Origin: Zeimonas sp964538505
GTDB lineage: Bacteria; Pseudomonadota; Gammaproteobacteria; Burkholderiales; Burkholderiaceae_E
Reading direction: 5' to 3'
Assembly: GCA_964538505.1 (NCBI GenBank)
Contig: CAZIDY010000008.1
Span: forward strand, 42,430 to 106,429
DNA: 64,000 bases
This document shows, piece after piece, positions 24,941-34,364 of this stretch. Under the pieces are notes generated by a model that was not told where the DNA came from, did no database searches, and was given only the letters and a program-made list of their open reading frames with translations. Position numbers and translations under genes: made by a program. Position 1 is the stretch's first letter; every line of letters begins with the position of its first letter.

Positions 24941-26326
24941 CTACCCCCGCGCCAGCGCCCGCTGCGCAGCCTCCTGTACCGCCTCGCCCAGCGTCGGATG
25001 CGCGTGGATCGTGCCGGCGAGGTCCTCGAGCCGCGCACCCATCTCGAGCGCCAACCCGAAGCCTGCCGACAGCTCGGAGACCGCCGCTCCGACCGCCTGC
25101 ATCGCGAGCAGCAGATGATTGTCGGCGCGCGCGACGACACGCACGAAGCCCGACTCGCCGTGCAGCGTCAATGCGCGCCCGTTCGCGCTGAACGGGACCA
25201 TGCCGATGCGCAGCTCGGAATGCGTGCGACGCGCCTCGTCGAGCGGGAGGCCCACCGTGACGATCTCGGGATCGGTGAAGCAGATCGCGGGAATCGCACG
25301 CGGCTCGAACACGCGCTTCCGGCCGGCGACGAGATCGGCGACGACGTCGCCCTGCATCATCGCGCGATGCGCGAGCATCGGCTCGCCGGTGACGTCGCCG
25401 ATCGCGTAGACGCCGCGCATCGACGTCCGGCAGCGATCGTCGATGCGCACGAAGGGACCGTCGCGATCGAGATCGAGCTCGTCGAGCCCGACATCGTCGA
25501 CGGCCGGCCGGCGGCCCACCGCGACGAGCACGCGATCGGCTGGCAGCCGCTCGCTGCCGGCGTTCGTCTCGATCGTCACGCGACCGTCGGACGACAGGCC
25601 CTTCACCGAGACGCCGAGCTTCGTCTGCACGCCGAGCGCCGCGAGGCGCTGCGCGACCGGGCGCGTGAGCTCGGCGTCGTACTGCGGCAGGATGCGCGGC
25701 GCCATGTCGACGAGCGTGACCTGCGAACCGAGCTTCGCGAAAGCGGTGCCGAGCTCGACACCGATGTAGCCGGCACCGACGACGACGAGCTGCGCCGGCA
25801 GCTCGCGCATCGACAGCAGCTCCGTCGACGAGACGACGTTGCCGCCGAAGGGCAGCACCGGCAGCTCGACCGGTCGCGAGCCGGTGGCGATGACGACGTT
25901 CTCGGCCCGGATCGTCTGCTCGCCCCCGGTCTCGGTGGAGACGACGACGGTCTTGCCGTCGCGAAAGCGCGCGCGTCCGAGCACGAGCTTCACGCGCGCC
26001 TTCTTCAGCAGGCCGGCGACGCCGCCTTCGAGGCGTTCGACGATCGAATCCTTCCACGCGATGGTCTGCGCGAGATCGATCGACGGATCGGCCGCGCGGA
26101 TGCCGAGCGGCGAGCGCTGCGCCGCGAAGCCGCGCAGCCGCGCGTACTCGTCGGCCGCGTGGATGATCGCCTTCGACGGGATGCAACCGACGTTCAGGCA
26201 GCTGCCGCCCAGTCGATCGGCCTCGACGATCACCGTGTCGACACCCTGCTCGCCCGCGCGCGCCGCACACACGTAGCCGCCGGGTCCGGCACCGACGACG
26301 AGCAGCTGGCAGCGGATCTCCTTCAT
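24941..26326 (-). CDS. lpdA: Dihydrolipoamide dehydrogenase (E3)
   Basis: 461 residues. FAD-binding VVGAGPGGYVCAARA, the redox disulfide GGSCLNVGCIPSK, the NAD motif VVGAGYIGVELG, a second FAD contact YAIGDVTGEPMLAHRA and the C-terminal catalytic HAHPTLGEAV are all intact. It reoxidises the lipoyl arm of the E2 subunit and reduces NAD+. It is the last gene of the branched-chain 2-oxoacid dehydrogenase operon, 28 bases after the E2 gene, so it is likely the dedicated E3 of that complex although it could also serve other lipoyl complexes. Confidence 0.93.
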   Translation of the reverse strand: MKEIRCQLLVVGAGPGGYVCAARAGEQGVDTVIVEADRLGGSCLNVGCIPSKAIIHAADEYARLRGFAAQRSPLGIRAADPSIDLAQTIAWKDSIVERLEGGVAGLLKKARVKLVLGRARFRDGKTVVVSTETGGEQTIRAENVVIATGSRPVELPVLPFGGNVVSSTELLSMRELPAQLVVVGAGYIGVELGTAFAKLGSQVTLVDMAPRILPQYDAELTRPVAQRLAALGVQTKLGVSVKGLSSDGRVTIETNAGSERLPADRVLVAVGRRPAVDDVGLDELDLDRDGPFVRIDDRCRTSMRGVYAIGDVTGEPMLAHRAMMQGDVVADLVAGRKRVFEPRAIPAICFTDPEIVTVGLPLDEARRTHSELRIGMVPFSANGRALTLHGESGFVRVVARADNHLLLAMQAVGAAVSELSAGFGLALEMGARLEDLAGTIHAHPTLGEAVQEAAQRALARG

Positions 26327-26354
26327 GGCCGGCTCCCGCTCCGATCGCCGCGCA

Positions 26355-27731
26355 TCACGACACGAACAGCATCGCCGGCGTCTCGAGCAACGCCTTGAGC
26401 CGATGCACGAAGATCGCGGCGTCCCAGCCGTCGACGACGCGATGGTCGAAGCTGCAGGACAGGTTCATCGCCTTGCGCGGAACGAATGCGCTGCCATTCC
26501 ACATCGGGCGCACGACGATGCGGTTCACGCCGACGATGGCGACCTCGGGATGGTTGATGACCGGCGTCGTGACGATGCCGCCCATCGCACCGAGCGAGGT
26601 GATCGTGATCGTCGATCCGGAGAGCTCTTCGCGCGTCGCAGTACCCCCCTTGGCCGCGTCGGCGACGCGCGACAGCTCGATCGCGCAGCTCCAGAGGTCG
26701 CGCGCCTCCACGTGGCGCACGACGGGAACGACGAGCCCGTTCGCGGTCTGCGCCGCGATGCCGATGTGCACGCCGCCGTAGCGGCGCAGCACGCCTGCGT
26801 CGTCGTCGAAATGCGCGTTCATCCGCGGCTGCTCGGCGACGGCGGTCGCGATCGCGCGCATCAGGAACGGCAGCAGCGTCAGCCGCGGCCGTTCGCTTCG
26901 CGGCTCGTTCAGCTTCTCGCGCAGCGTCTCGAGATCGGTGACGTCGAGCTCCTCGACGTAGGTCATGTCGGCGATGCGCTCGTGCGCGATGCGCATCTTC
27001 TCGGCGATGCGCCTGCGCAGGCCGACGATCTTGATCTCCTCGACGCTCTCGTCGGGTGCGGGTCCGACGCCTGCAGCCGGCGCCTGCGGACCCCGCTCGA
27101 ACAGGCGATCGAGGTCCTCGTGCGTGATGCGTCCGGCCGGACCGCTGCCAGCGACGCGTCGAAGGTCGATGCCGGCCTCGCGTGCGCGCGCACGCACCGC
27201 CGGCGAGGCGATCGGTTTCTCGCCGCGCGCACGCGGCAGCACCGGAGACGCACCGGGCCGCAGGCGGGCGCCCGGGGCTCCGGCCCGCTCGGCGCCTGCG
27301 TCGAGCGCCCGGCGCGCGTCGTCCGTCGGCGCACGCGCCTGCTGCGCCTGTCGTTGCCGGGTCTGCTTCGCTGCTGGCTCCGTCCGCTTCGTTTGCGCCT
27401 CCTGCTTCGTTTGCGCCGTCTGCCCGGTCTGCTCCGCCTCTTCGATCTGCTCCGACTGCCCGCCCTGCTCGGCCTGCCCGCCCACTTCACCTTGGACCTT
27501 CAGCCGCACCAGATCACTGCCCACCGCGATGCTCTCGCCCGGCTCGCCGCCCAGCCAGATCACCTCGCCCGCGACCGGCGACGGAACCTCGACGCTCGCC
27601 TTGTCGGTCATCACGATCGCGAGCGACTGGTCTTCCTGCACGCGGTCACCCACCTTCACCAGCCATTCGACGAGCTCGGCTTCCGCGACACCCTCGCCGA
27701 CGTCGGGCAGCCGGATCGCGTGCTCGGCCAT
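26355..27731 (-). CDS. bkdB: Branched-chain 2-oxoacid dehydrogenase E2 (dihydrolipoyl acyltransferase)
   Basis: 458 residues. One N-terminal lipoyl domain (lipoylated Lys in MTDKASVEVPSP), a linker, a peripheral subunit-binding domain (IASPAVRARAREAGIDLRRV), then the catalytic domain ending FDHRVVDGWDAA. The E2 transfers the acyl group from the lipoyl arm to CoA and forms the core of the complex. The first linker (~85-135) is rich in Gln, Glu, Thr and Lys with EQ/TQ runs instead of the usual Ala/Pro hinge. ATG directly abuts the TGA of the E1 beta gene. Confidence 0.9.
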   Translation of the reverse strand: MAEHAIRLPDVGEGVAEAELVEWLVKVGDRVQEDQSLAIVMTDKASVEVPSPVAGEVIWLGGEPGESIAVGSDLVRLKVQGEVGGQAEQGGQSEQIEEAEQTGQTAQTKQEAQTKRTEPAAKQTRQRQAQQARAPTDDARRALDAGAERAGAPGARLRPGASPVLPRARGEKPIASPAVRARAREAGIDLRRVAGSGPAGRITHEDLDRLFERGPQAPAAGVGPAPDESVEEIKIVGLRRRIAEKMRIAHERIADMTYVEELDVTDLETLREKLNEPRSERPRLTLLPFLMRAIATAVAEQPRMNAHFDDDAGVLRRYGGVHIGIAAQTANGLVVPVVRHVEARDLWSCAIELSRVADAAKGGTATREELSGSTITITSLGAMGGIVTTPVINHPEVAIVGVNRIVVRPMWNGSAFVPRKAMNLSCSFDHRVVDGWDAAIFVHRLKALLETPAMLFVS

Positions 27732-28745
27732 TCAGTCCTCCACCGCCTCGAGCAGTGCGCGACCAACGCGCGCGGGCCCCGGGAAGTACTCCCATTCGTG
27801 CGAATGCGGATAGGGCGTGTCCCAGCCGGTGACGCGGCGGATCGGCGTCTCGAGCCGATGGAAACAGTGCTCCTGCACGAGCGCGACCAGCTCGGCGCCG
27901 AAGCCCGACGTGAGGGTCGCCTCGTGTACGACGACGCAGCGTCCAGTCTTGTTCACCGAGACGACGATCGCATCGAGATCGAGCGGCACGAGCGTTCGCA
28001 GGTCGATCACTTCCGCATCGACGCCGGTGGCTTCGGCCGCCGCGAGCGCGACGTGGACCATCGTTCCGTAGGCGAGCACGGTGACGGCGTCGCCGGGCCG
28101 GCGCACGGCCGCCTGGCCGAGCGGCACCGTGTAGTGCCCGGTGGGGACGTCGCCGAGCGGATGCTTCGACCACGGCGTGACCGGCCGGTCGGGATAGCCT
28201 TCGAAGGGGCCGTTGTAGAGCCGCTTCGGCTCGAGGAAGATCACCGGATCGGGATCCTCGATCGACGCGATCAGCAGCCCCTTCGCGTCGACCGGGTTCG
28301 ACGGCATGACGGTCTTCAGCCCCGCCACGTGCGTGAACAGCGCCTCGGGGCTCTGGCTGTGCGTCTGCCCGCCGAAGATGCCGCCGCCGGCGGGCATGCG
28401 GATGACCATCGGCACCGTGAACTCGCCGTTCGAGCGATAGCGAAGGCGCGCGGCCTCGGAGACGATCTGGTCGTAGGCCGGGTACACGTAATCGGCGAAC
28501 TGCACCTCGACGCACGGACGCAGCCCGTACGCGGCCATGCCGATCGCCGTGCCGACGATGCCTGACTCGTTGATCGGCGCATCGAAGCAGCGGTCGTGAC
28601 CGTACTTCTGCTGCAGGCCCGCCGTGACACGAAACACGCCGCCGAAGTAGCCGACATCCTCGCCGAAGACGACGACGGTGTCGTCGCGGCCCATCGAGAC
28701 GTCGAGCGCATCGCGCAGCGCCTCGATCATCGTCATGCGCGCCAC
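27732..28745 (-). CDS. bkdA2: Branched-chain 2-oxoacid dehydrogenase E1 beta
   Basis: 337 residues. MTMIEALRDALDVSMGRD at the start, VVFGEDVGYFGGVFRVT, NESGIVGTAIGMAAYGLRP, the long AGGGIFGGQTHSQSPEA loop and VIDLRTLVPLDLDAI are the E1 beta signatures of BCKDH-type complexes. With E1 alpha it forms the ThDP heterotetramer that decarboxylates 2-oxo acids of Val, Leu and Ile. Start 12 bases after the E1 alpha stop; the E2 gene begins with no spacer. Confidence 0.92.
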   Translation of the reverse strand: MARMTMIEALRDALDVSMGRDDTVVVFGEDVGYFGGVFRVTAGLQQKYGHDRCFDAPINESGIVGTAIGMAAYGLRPCVEVQFADYVYPAYDQIVSEAARLRYRSNGEFTVPMVIRMPAGGGIFGGQTHSQSPEALFTHVAGLKTVMPSNPVDAKGLLIASIEDPDPVIFLEPKRLYNGPFEGYPDRPVTPWSKHPLGDVPTGHYTVPLGQAAVRRPGDAVTVLAYGTMVHVALAAAEATGVDAEVIDLRTLVPLDLDAIVVSVNKTGRCVVVHEATLTSGFGAELVALVQEHCFHRLETPIRRVTGWDTPYPHSHEWEYFPGPARVGRALLEAVED

Positions 28746-28757
28746 GGCGTGCCGCTC

Positions 28758-29990
28758 CTACACGCCGGCCTGCTGCCGCTGGCGGCGCAGGTGCGACGGC
28801 ATCGTCGCATAGACGCCCTCGAACATGTCGCGCGTCGACGGCTTGCCGCCGGCGTGCAGCGTTCCGTGGCGCTCGGCCTCGCGCTGCGCCGAGACGACCT
28901 CGGCGAGTGTTCGCTCCTCGAGCTCGCGATGCTTCTCCTCGCTCCACGCGCCGCGCAGGATCAGGTGGTTCTTCAGCCGCATGACCGGGTCGCCGAGCGG
29001 CCACGCGTCGGATTCGGTCTTCGGCCGATAGGCCGACGGATCGTCGGAGGTCGAATGCGCGCCGACGCGATATGTGACGTGCTCGATCAGCGTCGGCCCC
29101 AGGTTGCCGCGGGCGCGATCGTTCGCCCATTTCGCCACCGCGTAGACGGCGAGGTAGTCGTTGCCGTCGACGCGCAGCGCCGGAATGCCGAAGCCGAGCC
29201 CGCGCGCGGCGAAGGTGCCCGAGCCGCCGCGTGCGATGCCCTGGAACGTCGAGATCGCCCACTGGTTGTTGACGATGTTCAGCACCACCGGCGCGCGATA
29301 GGTAGACGCGAAGACGAGCGCGGCGTGGAAGTCCGACTCGGCAGTGGAGCCGTCGCCGATCCAGCCGGCGGCGATGCGCGTGTCGCGACGGATCGCCGAC
29401 GCCATCGCCCAGCCGACCGCCTGCGGGAACTGCGTACCGAGGTTGCCCGACAGCGAGAAGAAGCCGTGCTCGCGCGCCGAATAGAGCACCGGCATCTGCC
29501 GGCCCTTCAACGGATCGCGTTCGTTCGAATAGATCTGGCACATCAGGTCGAAGACCGGATAACCGTCGGCGATCAGCAGCCCCGCCTGCCGATAGGTAGG
29601 GAAGTTCATGTCGCCCTTGCGCTGCGCCTTGCGGAACGCGCAGCTCACCGCCTCCTCGCCCATGTGCTGCATGTAGAACGAGGTCTTGCCCTGGCGCTGC
29701 GCCATCAGCATCCGCGCATCGAAGGCGCGCAGCACGAGCATGTCGTGCAGGCCCTCGAGCAGTTGCTCGTCGCTGAGCAGGCCGGCCCACGGGCCGACCG
29801 CCTCGCCGCGGCGATTCAGCACGCGGACGATCGAATACGCGTGACTGCGAATCGATTCGGGGTCGACGTCGATCGGCGGACGTGCGACCGAGCCGGCTTC
29901 GGCGATCTTCACGTTCGAGAAATCGGGCTGGTCGCCGGGGCGAACGGCCGGCTCGGGCACGTAGAAGCGAAGCGGTTCGGGATCGGCCAT
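28758..29990 (-). CDS. bkdA1: Branched-chain 2-oxoacid dehydrogenase E1 alpha
   Basis: 410 residues from ATG 29990. The ~60-residue N-terminal extension (DPEPLRFYVPEPAVRPGDQP) is typical of the bacterial BCKDH E1 alpha. The ThDP-binding motif runs from GDGSTAESDFHAAL to NIVNNQWAIST, and the conserved YRVGAHSTSDDPSAYR loop corresponds to the phosphorylation loop of mitochondrial enzymes, although no E1 kinase gene is present. First gene of the operon E1 alpha, E1 beta, E2, E3. The 147-base divergent region upstream shared with the flavoprotein gene presumably holds the promoter; no Lrp or BkdR gene is adjacent. Confidence 0.92.
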   Translation of the reverse strand: MADPEPLRFYVPEPAVRPGDQPDFSNVKIAEAGSVARPPIDVDPESIRSHAYSIVRVLNRRGEAVGPWAGLLSDEQLLEGLHDMLVLRAFDARMLMAQRQGKTSFYMQHMGEEAVSCAFRKAQRKGDMNFPTYRQAGLLIADGYPVFDLMCQIYSNERDPLKGRQMPVLYSAREHGFFSLSGNLGTQFPQAVGWAMASAIRRDTRIAAGWIGDGSTAESDFHAALVFASTYRAPVVLNIVNNQWAISTFQGIARGGSGTFAARGLGFGIPALRVDGNDYLAVYAVAKWANDRARGNLGPTLIEHVTYRVGAHSTSDDPSAYRPKTESDAWPLGDPVMRLKNHLILRGAWSEEKHRELEERTLAEVVSAQREAERHGTLHAGGKPSTRDMFEGVYATMPSHLRRQRQQAGV

Positions 29991-30137
29991 GGCGGGTGGG
30001 GTAGCCCTCGAAGCGATGCCGGTTCGATCGATCGTGCCAGAAAACCGAAGACCCGTAGCGGAAGTCAGACAGGGCACTGGTCATTTGACCGGCGCGCGCC
30101 GGCGTCATAGCCTCGCCGCACTTCACATCGGCGCGCC

Positions 30138-30734
30138 ATGAGCAACGCAACCACACGCAATATCGTCCTGCTGCAGGGACACCCCGACCCCAGCCCGGCG
30201 CGCCTGGGCCACGCGCTCGCCGAGGCCTACGCCGAGGGCGCGCGCGAGGCCGGCCACTCGCTGCGACGCGTAGAGATCGGCAAGCTCGACTTCCCGCTGC
30301 TGCGCTCGAAGGAAGAGTGGACCTCGGGCGAGCTTCCGGATTCGCTGAGAACGGCGCAGGAAGCGATCCTGTGGTCGCAGCACGTGGCACTGTTCTTTCC
30401 GCTGTGGCTCGGCACGATGCCCGCGCTCGTCAAGGGCTTCCTCGAGCAGGTGCTGCGCCCCGGCTTTGCGGTCGAGGCGGGCGAGCACGGCCAGTGGAAG
30501 CGCGCGCTGCGCGGACGCTCGGCGCGTGTCGTCGTCACGATGGGCATGCCGGCGCCGATCTACCAGTGGTACTTCTTCGCGCACGGTGTGCGCGGGCTCG
30601 AGCGCAACGTGCTCGCGTTCTGCGGCCTGCATCCGGTTCGCCAGACATTGATCGGCATGGTCGACGGCGGCGGGCGCAAGCGGCACGAGAAAAGCTTCGA
30701 GCGCATGCGCGAACTGGGTCGGCGCGCGCGCTGA
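30138..30734 (+). CDS. NAD(P)H-dependent flavodoxin-fold oxidoreductase
   Basis: 198 residues. IVLLQGHPDPSPARLGHALAEAYAEG is the N-terminal FMN-phosphate loop of the NQO1/KefF/MdaB family; FFPLWLGTMPALVKGFLEQVL and RALRGRSARVVVTMGMPAP are further family motifs. It should reduce quinones or similar acceptors with NAD(P)H. No Kef channel gene is adjacent. It is a single gene, divergent from the BCKDH operon and convergent with priA, 19 bases apart. Confidence 0.85.
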   Translation: MSNATTRNIVLLQGHPDPSPARLGHALAEAYAEGAREAGHSLRRVEIGKLDFPLLRSKEEWTSGELPDSLRTAQEAILWSQHVALFFPLWLGTMPALVKGFLEQVLRPGFAVEAGEHGQWKRALRGRSARVVVTMGMPAPIYQWYFFAHGVRGLERNVLAFCGLHPVRQTLIGMVDGGGRKRHEKSFERMRELGRRAR

Positions 30735-30753
30735 CGCTCGACCTGTGCGCAGC

Positions 30754-32934
30754 TCAGATGTCGAGCGGATCGACGTCGAGCTGCCAGGCGATGCGCGCAG
30801 GCTTTGCGCGCAGCGCCTCCACCCATCCTGCGAGGAAACGATGCAGCGGCGCACGCCGCTCGGCCTCGACGAGCAGCTGCGCGCGTTCGCGCCCCTGCAG
30901 CCGGCTCATCGACATCGGAACCGCATCGAAGACGCGCACGCCGCTGCCATCGGCGTCGAACTCGAAAGCGAGACGACGCGCGCCCTCCAGGAATGCGACC
31001 GCGTCGGCGAGCTCTTTCGCTTCGGCGCGCAGCATCGCCTGATACCGGTACGGCGGCAGCCCGGTCTCGCGCCGCTCGCCGAGCTGGCGATCGGCGAAGC
31101 CCGCGTAGTCGTGACGCGCGAGGAACTGGAACAGCGGATGCCCGGGGAAACGCGTCTGCACGAGCATGCGGCTCGCGCGGCCGCTGCGCCCGGCGCGGCC
31201 CGCCACCTGCATCAGCGTCGCAAACAGGCGCTCGGGCGCACGAAAGTCGGCCGCGTACAGGCCGGCATCGACATCGAGCGCGACGACCAGCGTCAGGCGG
31301 CGAAAGTCGTGGCCCTTGGCGAGCATCTGCGTGCCGACGAGCAGATCGACCTCGCCTGCGTGCGCCGCGTCGAGCACGCGCTGCGCGGCGCCCCGCCGTC
31401 GCGCGACGTCGCGGTCGAGCCGCGCGATGCGCCGCTCCGGAAACAGCTCGACGAGCGCTTCCTCGAGCCGCTGCGTGCCGCGCCCCAGGGCGTCGAGATC
31501 GACGTTGCCGCAGTCGGGGCAGGCACGCGGTGTCGGCTGGTCGGCGGCACAGTGATGGCAGACGAGCCGGTACCGCGAGGGGCGCGGTGCCACACTGCGC
31601 GAGGCCGAGGCCTGCACGGCCGCGCCGTCGATCCGGTGCAGCACGCGATAGGCCGAGCAGTTCGTGCAGCGGCTCAGCCAGCCGCAGGCGGCGCAGGCAA
31701 GCACCGGCGCGTAACCGCGCCGGTTGACGAAGACGAGCGCCTGCTCGCCGCGCGCGAGCGTCTGCTCGATCGACTCGACGACGCCTGCAGCCAGCGAATG
31801 GCGCAGCTTCTCGCGCGCGAGATCGACGCAATCGACCTGCGGCAACGCGGCACCGCCGATGCGCTCCTGCAGCGCATGCACGCGGTAGCGTCCGCGTCGC
31901 GCGGCGAACCAGGTCTCGAGCGACGGCGTCGCCGATCCGAGCACGATCGGAATGCCGCGCTGGGCGGCCGCGGCGATCGCCAGGTCGCGCGCCGAATAGC
32001 GAACGCCTTCCTGCTGCTTGTACGAAGCGTCGTGCTCCTCGTCGACGACGATCGCGGCCAGCGTCGGAAGCGGCGCGAGCACCGCAAGTCGCGTACCGAG
32101 CACGACGCGCGCCTGCCCGTCGACGGCGGCGAGCCAGTGCGCGGCACGATCGCCATCGGCCGTTTCGCTGTGCAGCAGCGCGACCCGTTCGTGCGGGAAG
32201 CGTGCCGCCAGCTGTGCGTGCAGCTGCGGCGTCAACGCGATCTCGGGAACGAGCAGCAGCACCTGCGCGCGCGCATCGCGCGCGAGCACCGCGGCAAGCC
32301 ACTGCAGATAGACCTCCGTCTTGCCGCTGCCGGTCACGCCGTGCAGCAGATGCACCGCATGGCCTTCGCTCGCGTGCAGCGCGGTGAGCAGGGCGCGCTG
32401 CGCTTCGGTCAGCGCAGGCGCAGCCGGCAGCACCGACTCGGGCGACGGCGGCGACGGCGCCTGCCAGCGCGCACGCGCCCGCGTGAACACGGAGCCTCGC
32501 GTGCGACGCACCCTGGATGAACCCTTCGCTGCACCGCCGCTCGAGCCGATCTCGCGCAGCAGTCGGGGAATCGCCGGCATGGCGACTTCGCCGATTCCGC
32601 GGTGGTAGTAGCGCGCGGCGAAGGCGACCAGCTCGAGCCACGCCGGCGGCATCGTCGGCGCCTCCGCCAGCACGCACTCGACCGCGCGCACGCGCGCCGG
32701 ATCGATCTCGGGCCGATCGGCCAACGCGACGACGAGCCCGACACGTCGCGTACGCCCCCAGGGAACGACGACCCACGAACCGACCTCGATGGCCGCGCCG
32801 CTGCCGTGCGGATCGAAGCTGTAGTCGAAAAGCGACGTACCCAGTTGCGCGGCGGGCACGTCGAGCGCTATGCGAGCGAAACGACGCGCGGCCTCACCGG
32901 TGCCGACAGAAGCCGGTTCAGTCCGCGCACTCAT
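30754..32934 (-). CDS. priA: Primosomal protein N' (replication restart helicase PriA)
   Basis: 726 residues. N-terminal 3'-DNA-binding and winged-helix regions (VVPWGRTRRVGLVVAL; ARYYHRGIGEVAMPAIP), Walker A HGVTGSGKTEVY, DEEHDASYKQQEG (DEEH box), four Cys pairs for two zinc ions (CAAC, CTNC, CHHC, CPDC), then LVGTQMLAKGHDF and VAGRAGR. PriA recognises stalled forks and reloads the replisome. Neighbouring hemE is a common betaproteobacterial arrangement. The upstream region carries DnaA-box-like sites. Confidence 0.95.
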   Translation of the reverse strand: MSARTEPASVGTGEAARRFARIALDVPAAQLGTSLFDYSFDPHGSGAAIEVGSWVVVPWGRTRRVGLVVALADRPEIDPARVRAVECVLAEAPTMPPAWLELVAFAARYYHRGIGEVAMPAIPRLLREIGSSGGAAKGSSRVRRTRGSVFTRARARWQAPSPPSPESVLPAAPALTEAQRALLTALHASEGHAVHLLHGVTGSGKTEVYLQWLAAVLARDARAQVLLLVPEIALTPQLHAQLAARFPHERVALLHSETADGDRAAHWLAAVDGQARVVLGTRLAVLAPLPTLAAIVVDEEHDASYKQQEGVRYSARDLAIAAAAQRGIPIVLGSATPSLETWFAARRGRYRVHALQERIGGAALPQVDCVDLAREKLRHSLAAGVVESIEQTLARGEQALVFVNRRGYAPVLACAACGWLSRCTNCSAYRVLHRIDGAAVQASASRSVAPRPSRYRLVCHHCAADQPTPRACPDCGNVDLDALGRGTQRLEEALVELFPERRIARLDRDVARRRGAAQRVLDAAHAGEVDLLVGTQMLAKGHDFRRLTLVVALDVDAGLYAADFRAPERLFATLMQVAGRAGRSGRASRMLVQTRFPGHPLFQFLARHDYAGFADRQLGERRETGLPPYRYQAMLRAEAKELADAVAFLEGARRLAFEFDADGSGVRVFDAVPMSMSRLQGRERAQLLVEAERRAPLHRFLAGWVEALRAKPARIAWQLDVDPLDI

Positions 32935-33260
32935 CAGAGTTTGCTTTAAGTTTCGGACACAATGTCCTGCGTCTAAAGCGCTTTTCCAGGTCGTTCACAA
33001 AAGCTGTGGACAAAACTGTGAACAAAGCGTCGACAGCCGTCGCAGGTGCCCGTGCCATCGGGCATCGGACTGGGTTGCTCATTTTTTCAGCAACCTGAAC
33101 TCCCGCAAAATCAAGCACTTACGAAGCCCCTTCCGTCAACATCAGTTTTGGTCGACGCGGGGAGCCGGTCCAGGCCCTTCTGTGCATAAGTCAGCGGTCA
33201 CCCTCCGGGGAGGGGTCCGTTTTTCGAGATCCCGGCACAGGGTGCGCCGGCGCACGCGGG
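32935..33260. other. Non-coding region between priA and hemE
   Basis: 326 bases, noticeably richer in A and T than the surroundings. It holds an imperfect palindrome GGACACAATGTCC (32955-32967), the DnaA-box-like cluster (32993-33025), a hairpin with arms GGTTGCT/AGCAACC and a T-rich loop (33073-33095), and CCCTCCGGGGAGGG (33201-33214) followed by five T (33220-33224) on the plus strand, where no gene precedes it. I see no convincing gene here. Confidence 0.6.
32993..33025. promoter_or_regulatory. DnaA-box-like cluster upstream of priA
   Basis: TGTGGACAA (33005-33013) and TGTGAACAA (33017-33025) are near matches to the complement of the DnaA box TTATNCACA. GTTCACA (32993-32999) and TGTGAAC (33017-33023) form a perfect inverted repeat around the first box. 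The sites lie 60-90 bases upstream of the priA ATG, where a regulator could bind. The matches are seen; DnaA binding is inferred. Confidence 0.4.
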
Positions 33261-34355
33261 TCAGGCGGTGCGCAAGCGCCGGCTGTAGGAATGAACGGTG
33301 TCGACGAGCGCCGCGACGTTCTCGGGGGGCGTGAACTGCACGACGCCGTGGCCGAGGTTGAATACGTGGCCCGCTCCCGGCGCCGGCGCGCCGAAGGAGT
33401 CGAGTACCCGCTGCGCCTCGACGCGAACCGCCGCCTCTCCGGCCATCAGGATCATCGGATCGAGGTTGCCCTGTATGGCGCAGCGCGCGCCGACCCGCTC
33501 GCGCGCACGCGACAGGCTCACCGTCCAGTCGACACCGACCGCGTCGCACCCGAGGCCGGCGATGTCCTCGAGCCAGGGGCCGCCGCCTTTCGTGAAGACG
33601 ATCGTCGGAATCCGCGTCGCGGCACCCCCCGCGAGCGGATCGGGCACCGTACGCAGCGCGTTCAGCACCCTGCGCATCGGCTCGAGCGAGAAGCGCTGGA
33701 AGGCACCGTCGGCCAGCGCCCCGCCCCACGAGTCGAAGATCATCAGCACCTGCGCGCCCGCGTCGATCTGCGCATTCAGATAGGCGGCGACCGCATCGGC
33801 ATTCACCGCAAGGATGCGCTCGAGCAGATCGGGGCGCTGATAGAGCATCGTCTTGATGCGACGGAAGTCAGCGCTCGCACCGCCTTCGACCATGTAGCAG
33901 GCGAGCGTCCACGGGCTGCCGGCGAAGCCGATCAGCGGCACGCGGCCGGCAAGCGCCGAACGGATCGTGCGCACCGCGTCGGTGACGTAGCGCAGCTCGT
34001 CGGCCGGATCGGGCACGGCGAGCTGTCGCACCGCTTCCTCGTCGCGCACCGGGCGCTCGAAGCGCGGGCCTTCGCCGTCGGCGAAGTACAGGCCGAGCCC
34101 CATCGCATCCGGGATCGTGAGGATGTCGGAGAACAGGATCGCTGCATCAAGCGGAAAACGCTCGAGCGGCTGCAGCGTGACCTCGCAGGCGAGTTCGGGG
34201 TTCTTGCACAGCGCGAGGAAGCTGCCGGCCTGCTTACGCGTCGCGTTGTATTCCGGCAGATAGCGGCCGGCCTGGCGCATCAGCCAGATCGGCGTGTATT
34301 CGGTGGGCTGGCGCCGCAGCGCGCGCAGGAAGGTGTCGTTGGCGAGTTCGTGCAC
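33261..34355 (-). CDS. hemE: Uroporphyrinogen decarboxylase
   Basis: 364 residues, full length. The N-terminal signature TPIWLMRQAGRYLPEYNATR holds the coproporphyrinogen-binding Arg residues; the ILFSDILTIPDAMG motif has the catalytic Asp; GFAGSPWTLACYMVEGG and a C-terminal HVFNLGHGV complete the family pattern. It decarboxylates the four acetate side chains of uroporphyrinogen III in cytoplasmic haem synthesis. An AraC gene ends 9 bases upstream in the same direction and may be co-transcribed; priA lies downstream. Confidence 0.96.
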   Translation of the reverse strand: MHELANDTFLRALRRQPTEYTPIWLMRQAGRYLPEYNATRKQAGSFLALCKNPELACEVTLQPLERFPLDAAILFSDILTIPDAMGLGLYFADGEGPRFERPVRDEEAVRQLAVPDPADELRYVTDAVRTIRSALAGRVPLIGFAGSPWTLACYMVEGGASADFRRIKTMLYQRPDLLERILAVNADAVAAYLNAQIDAGAQVLMIFDSWGGALADGAFQRFSLEPMRRVLNALRTVPDPLAGGAATRIPTIVFTKGGGPWLEDIAGLGCDAVGVDWTVSLSRARERVGARCAIQGNLDPMILMAGEAAVRVEAQRVLDSFGAPAPGAGHVFNLGHGVVQFTPPENVAALVDTVHSYSRRLRTA

Positions 34356-34364
34356 CGACCGATT

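Noticed and set aside
32918..33118. A 66-codon frame upstream of priA
   Set aside because: It overlaps the priA start and the DnaA-box-like cluster, has no ribosome site and no recognisable sequence.
33201..33224. GC hairpin followed by T-run as a rho-independent terminator
   Set aside because: Oriented for the plus strand, where no gene precedes it; the T-run does not serve hemE on the minus strand.
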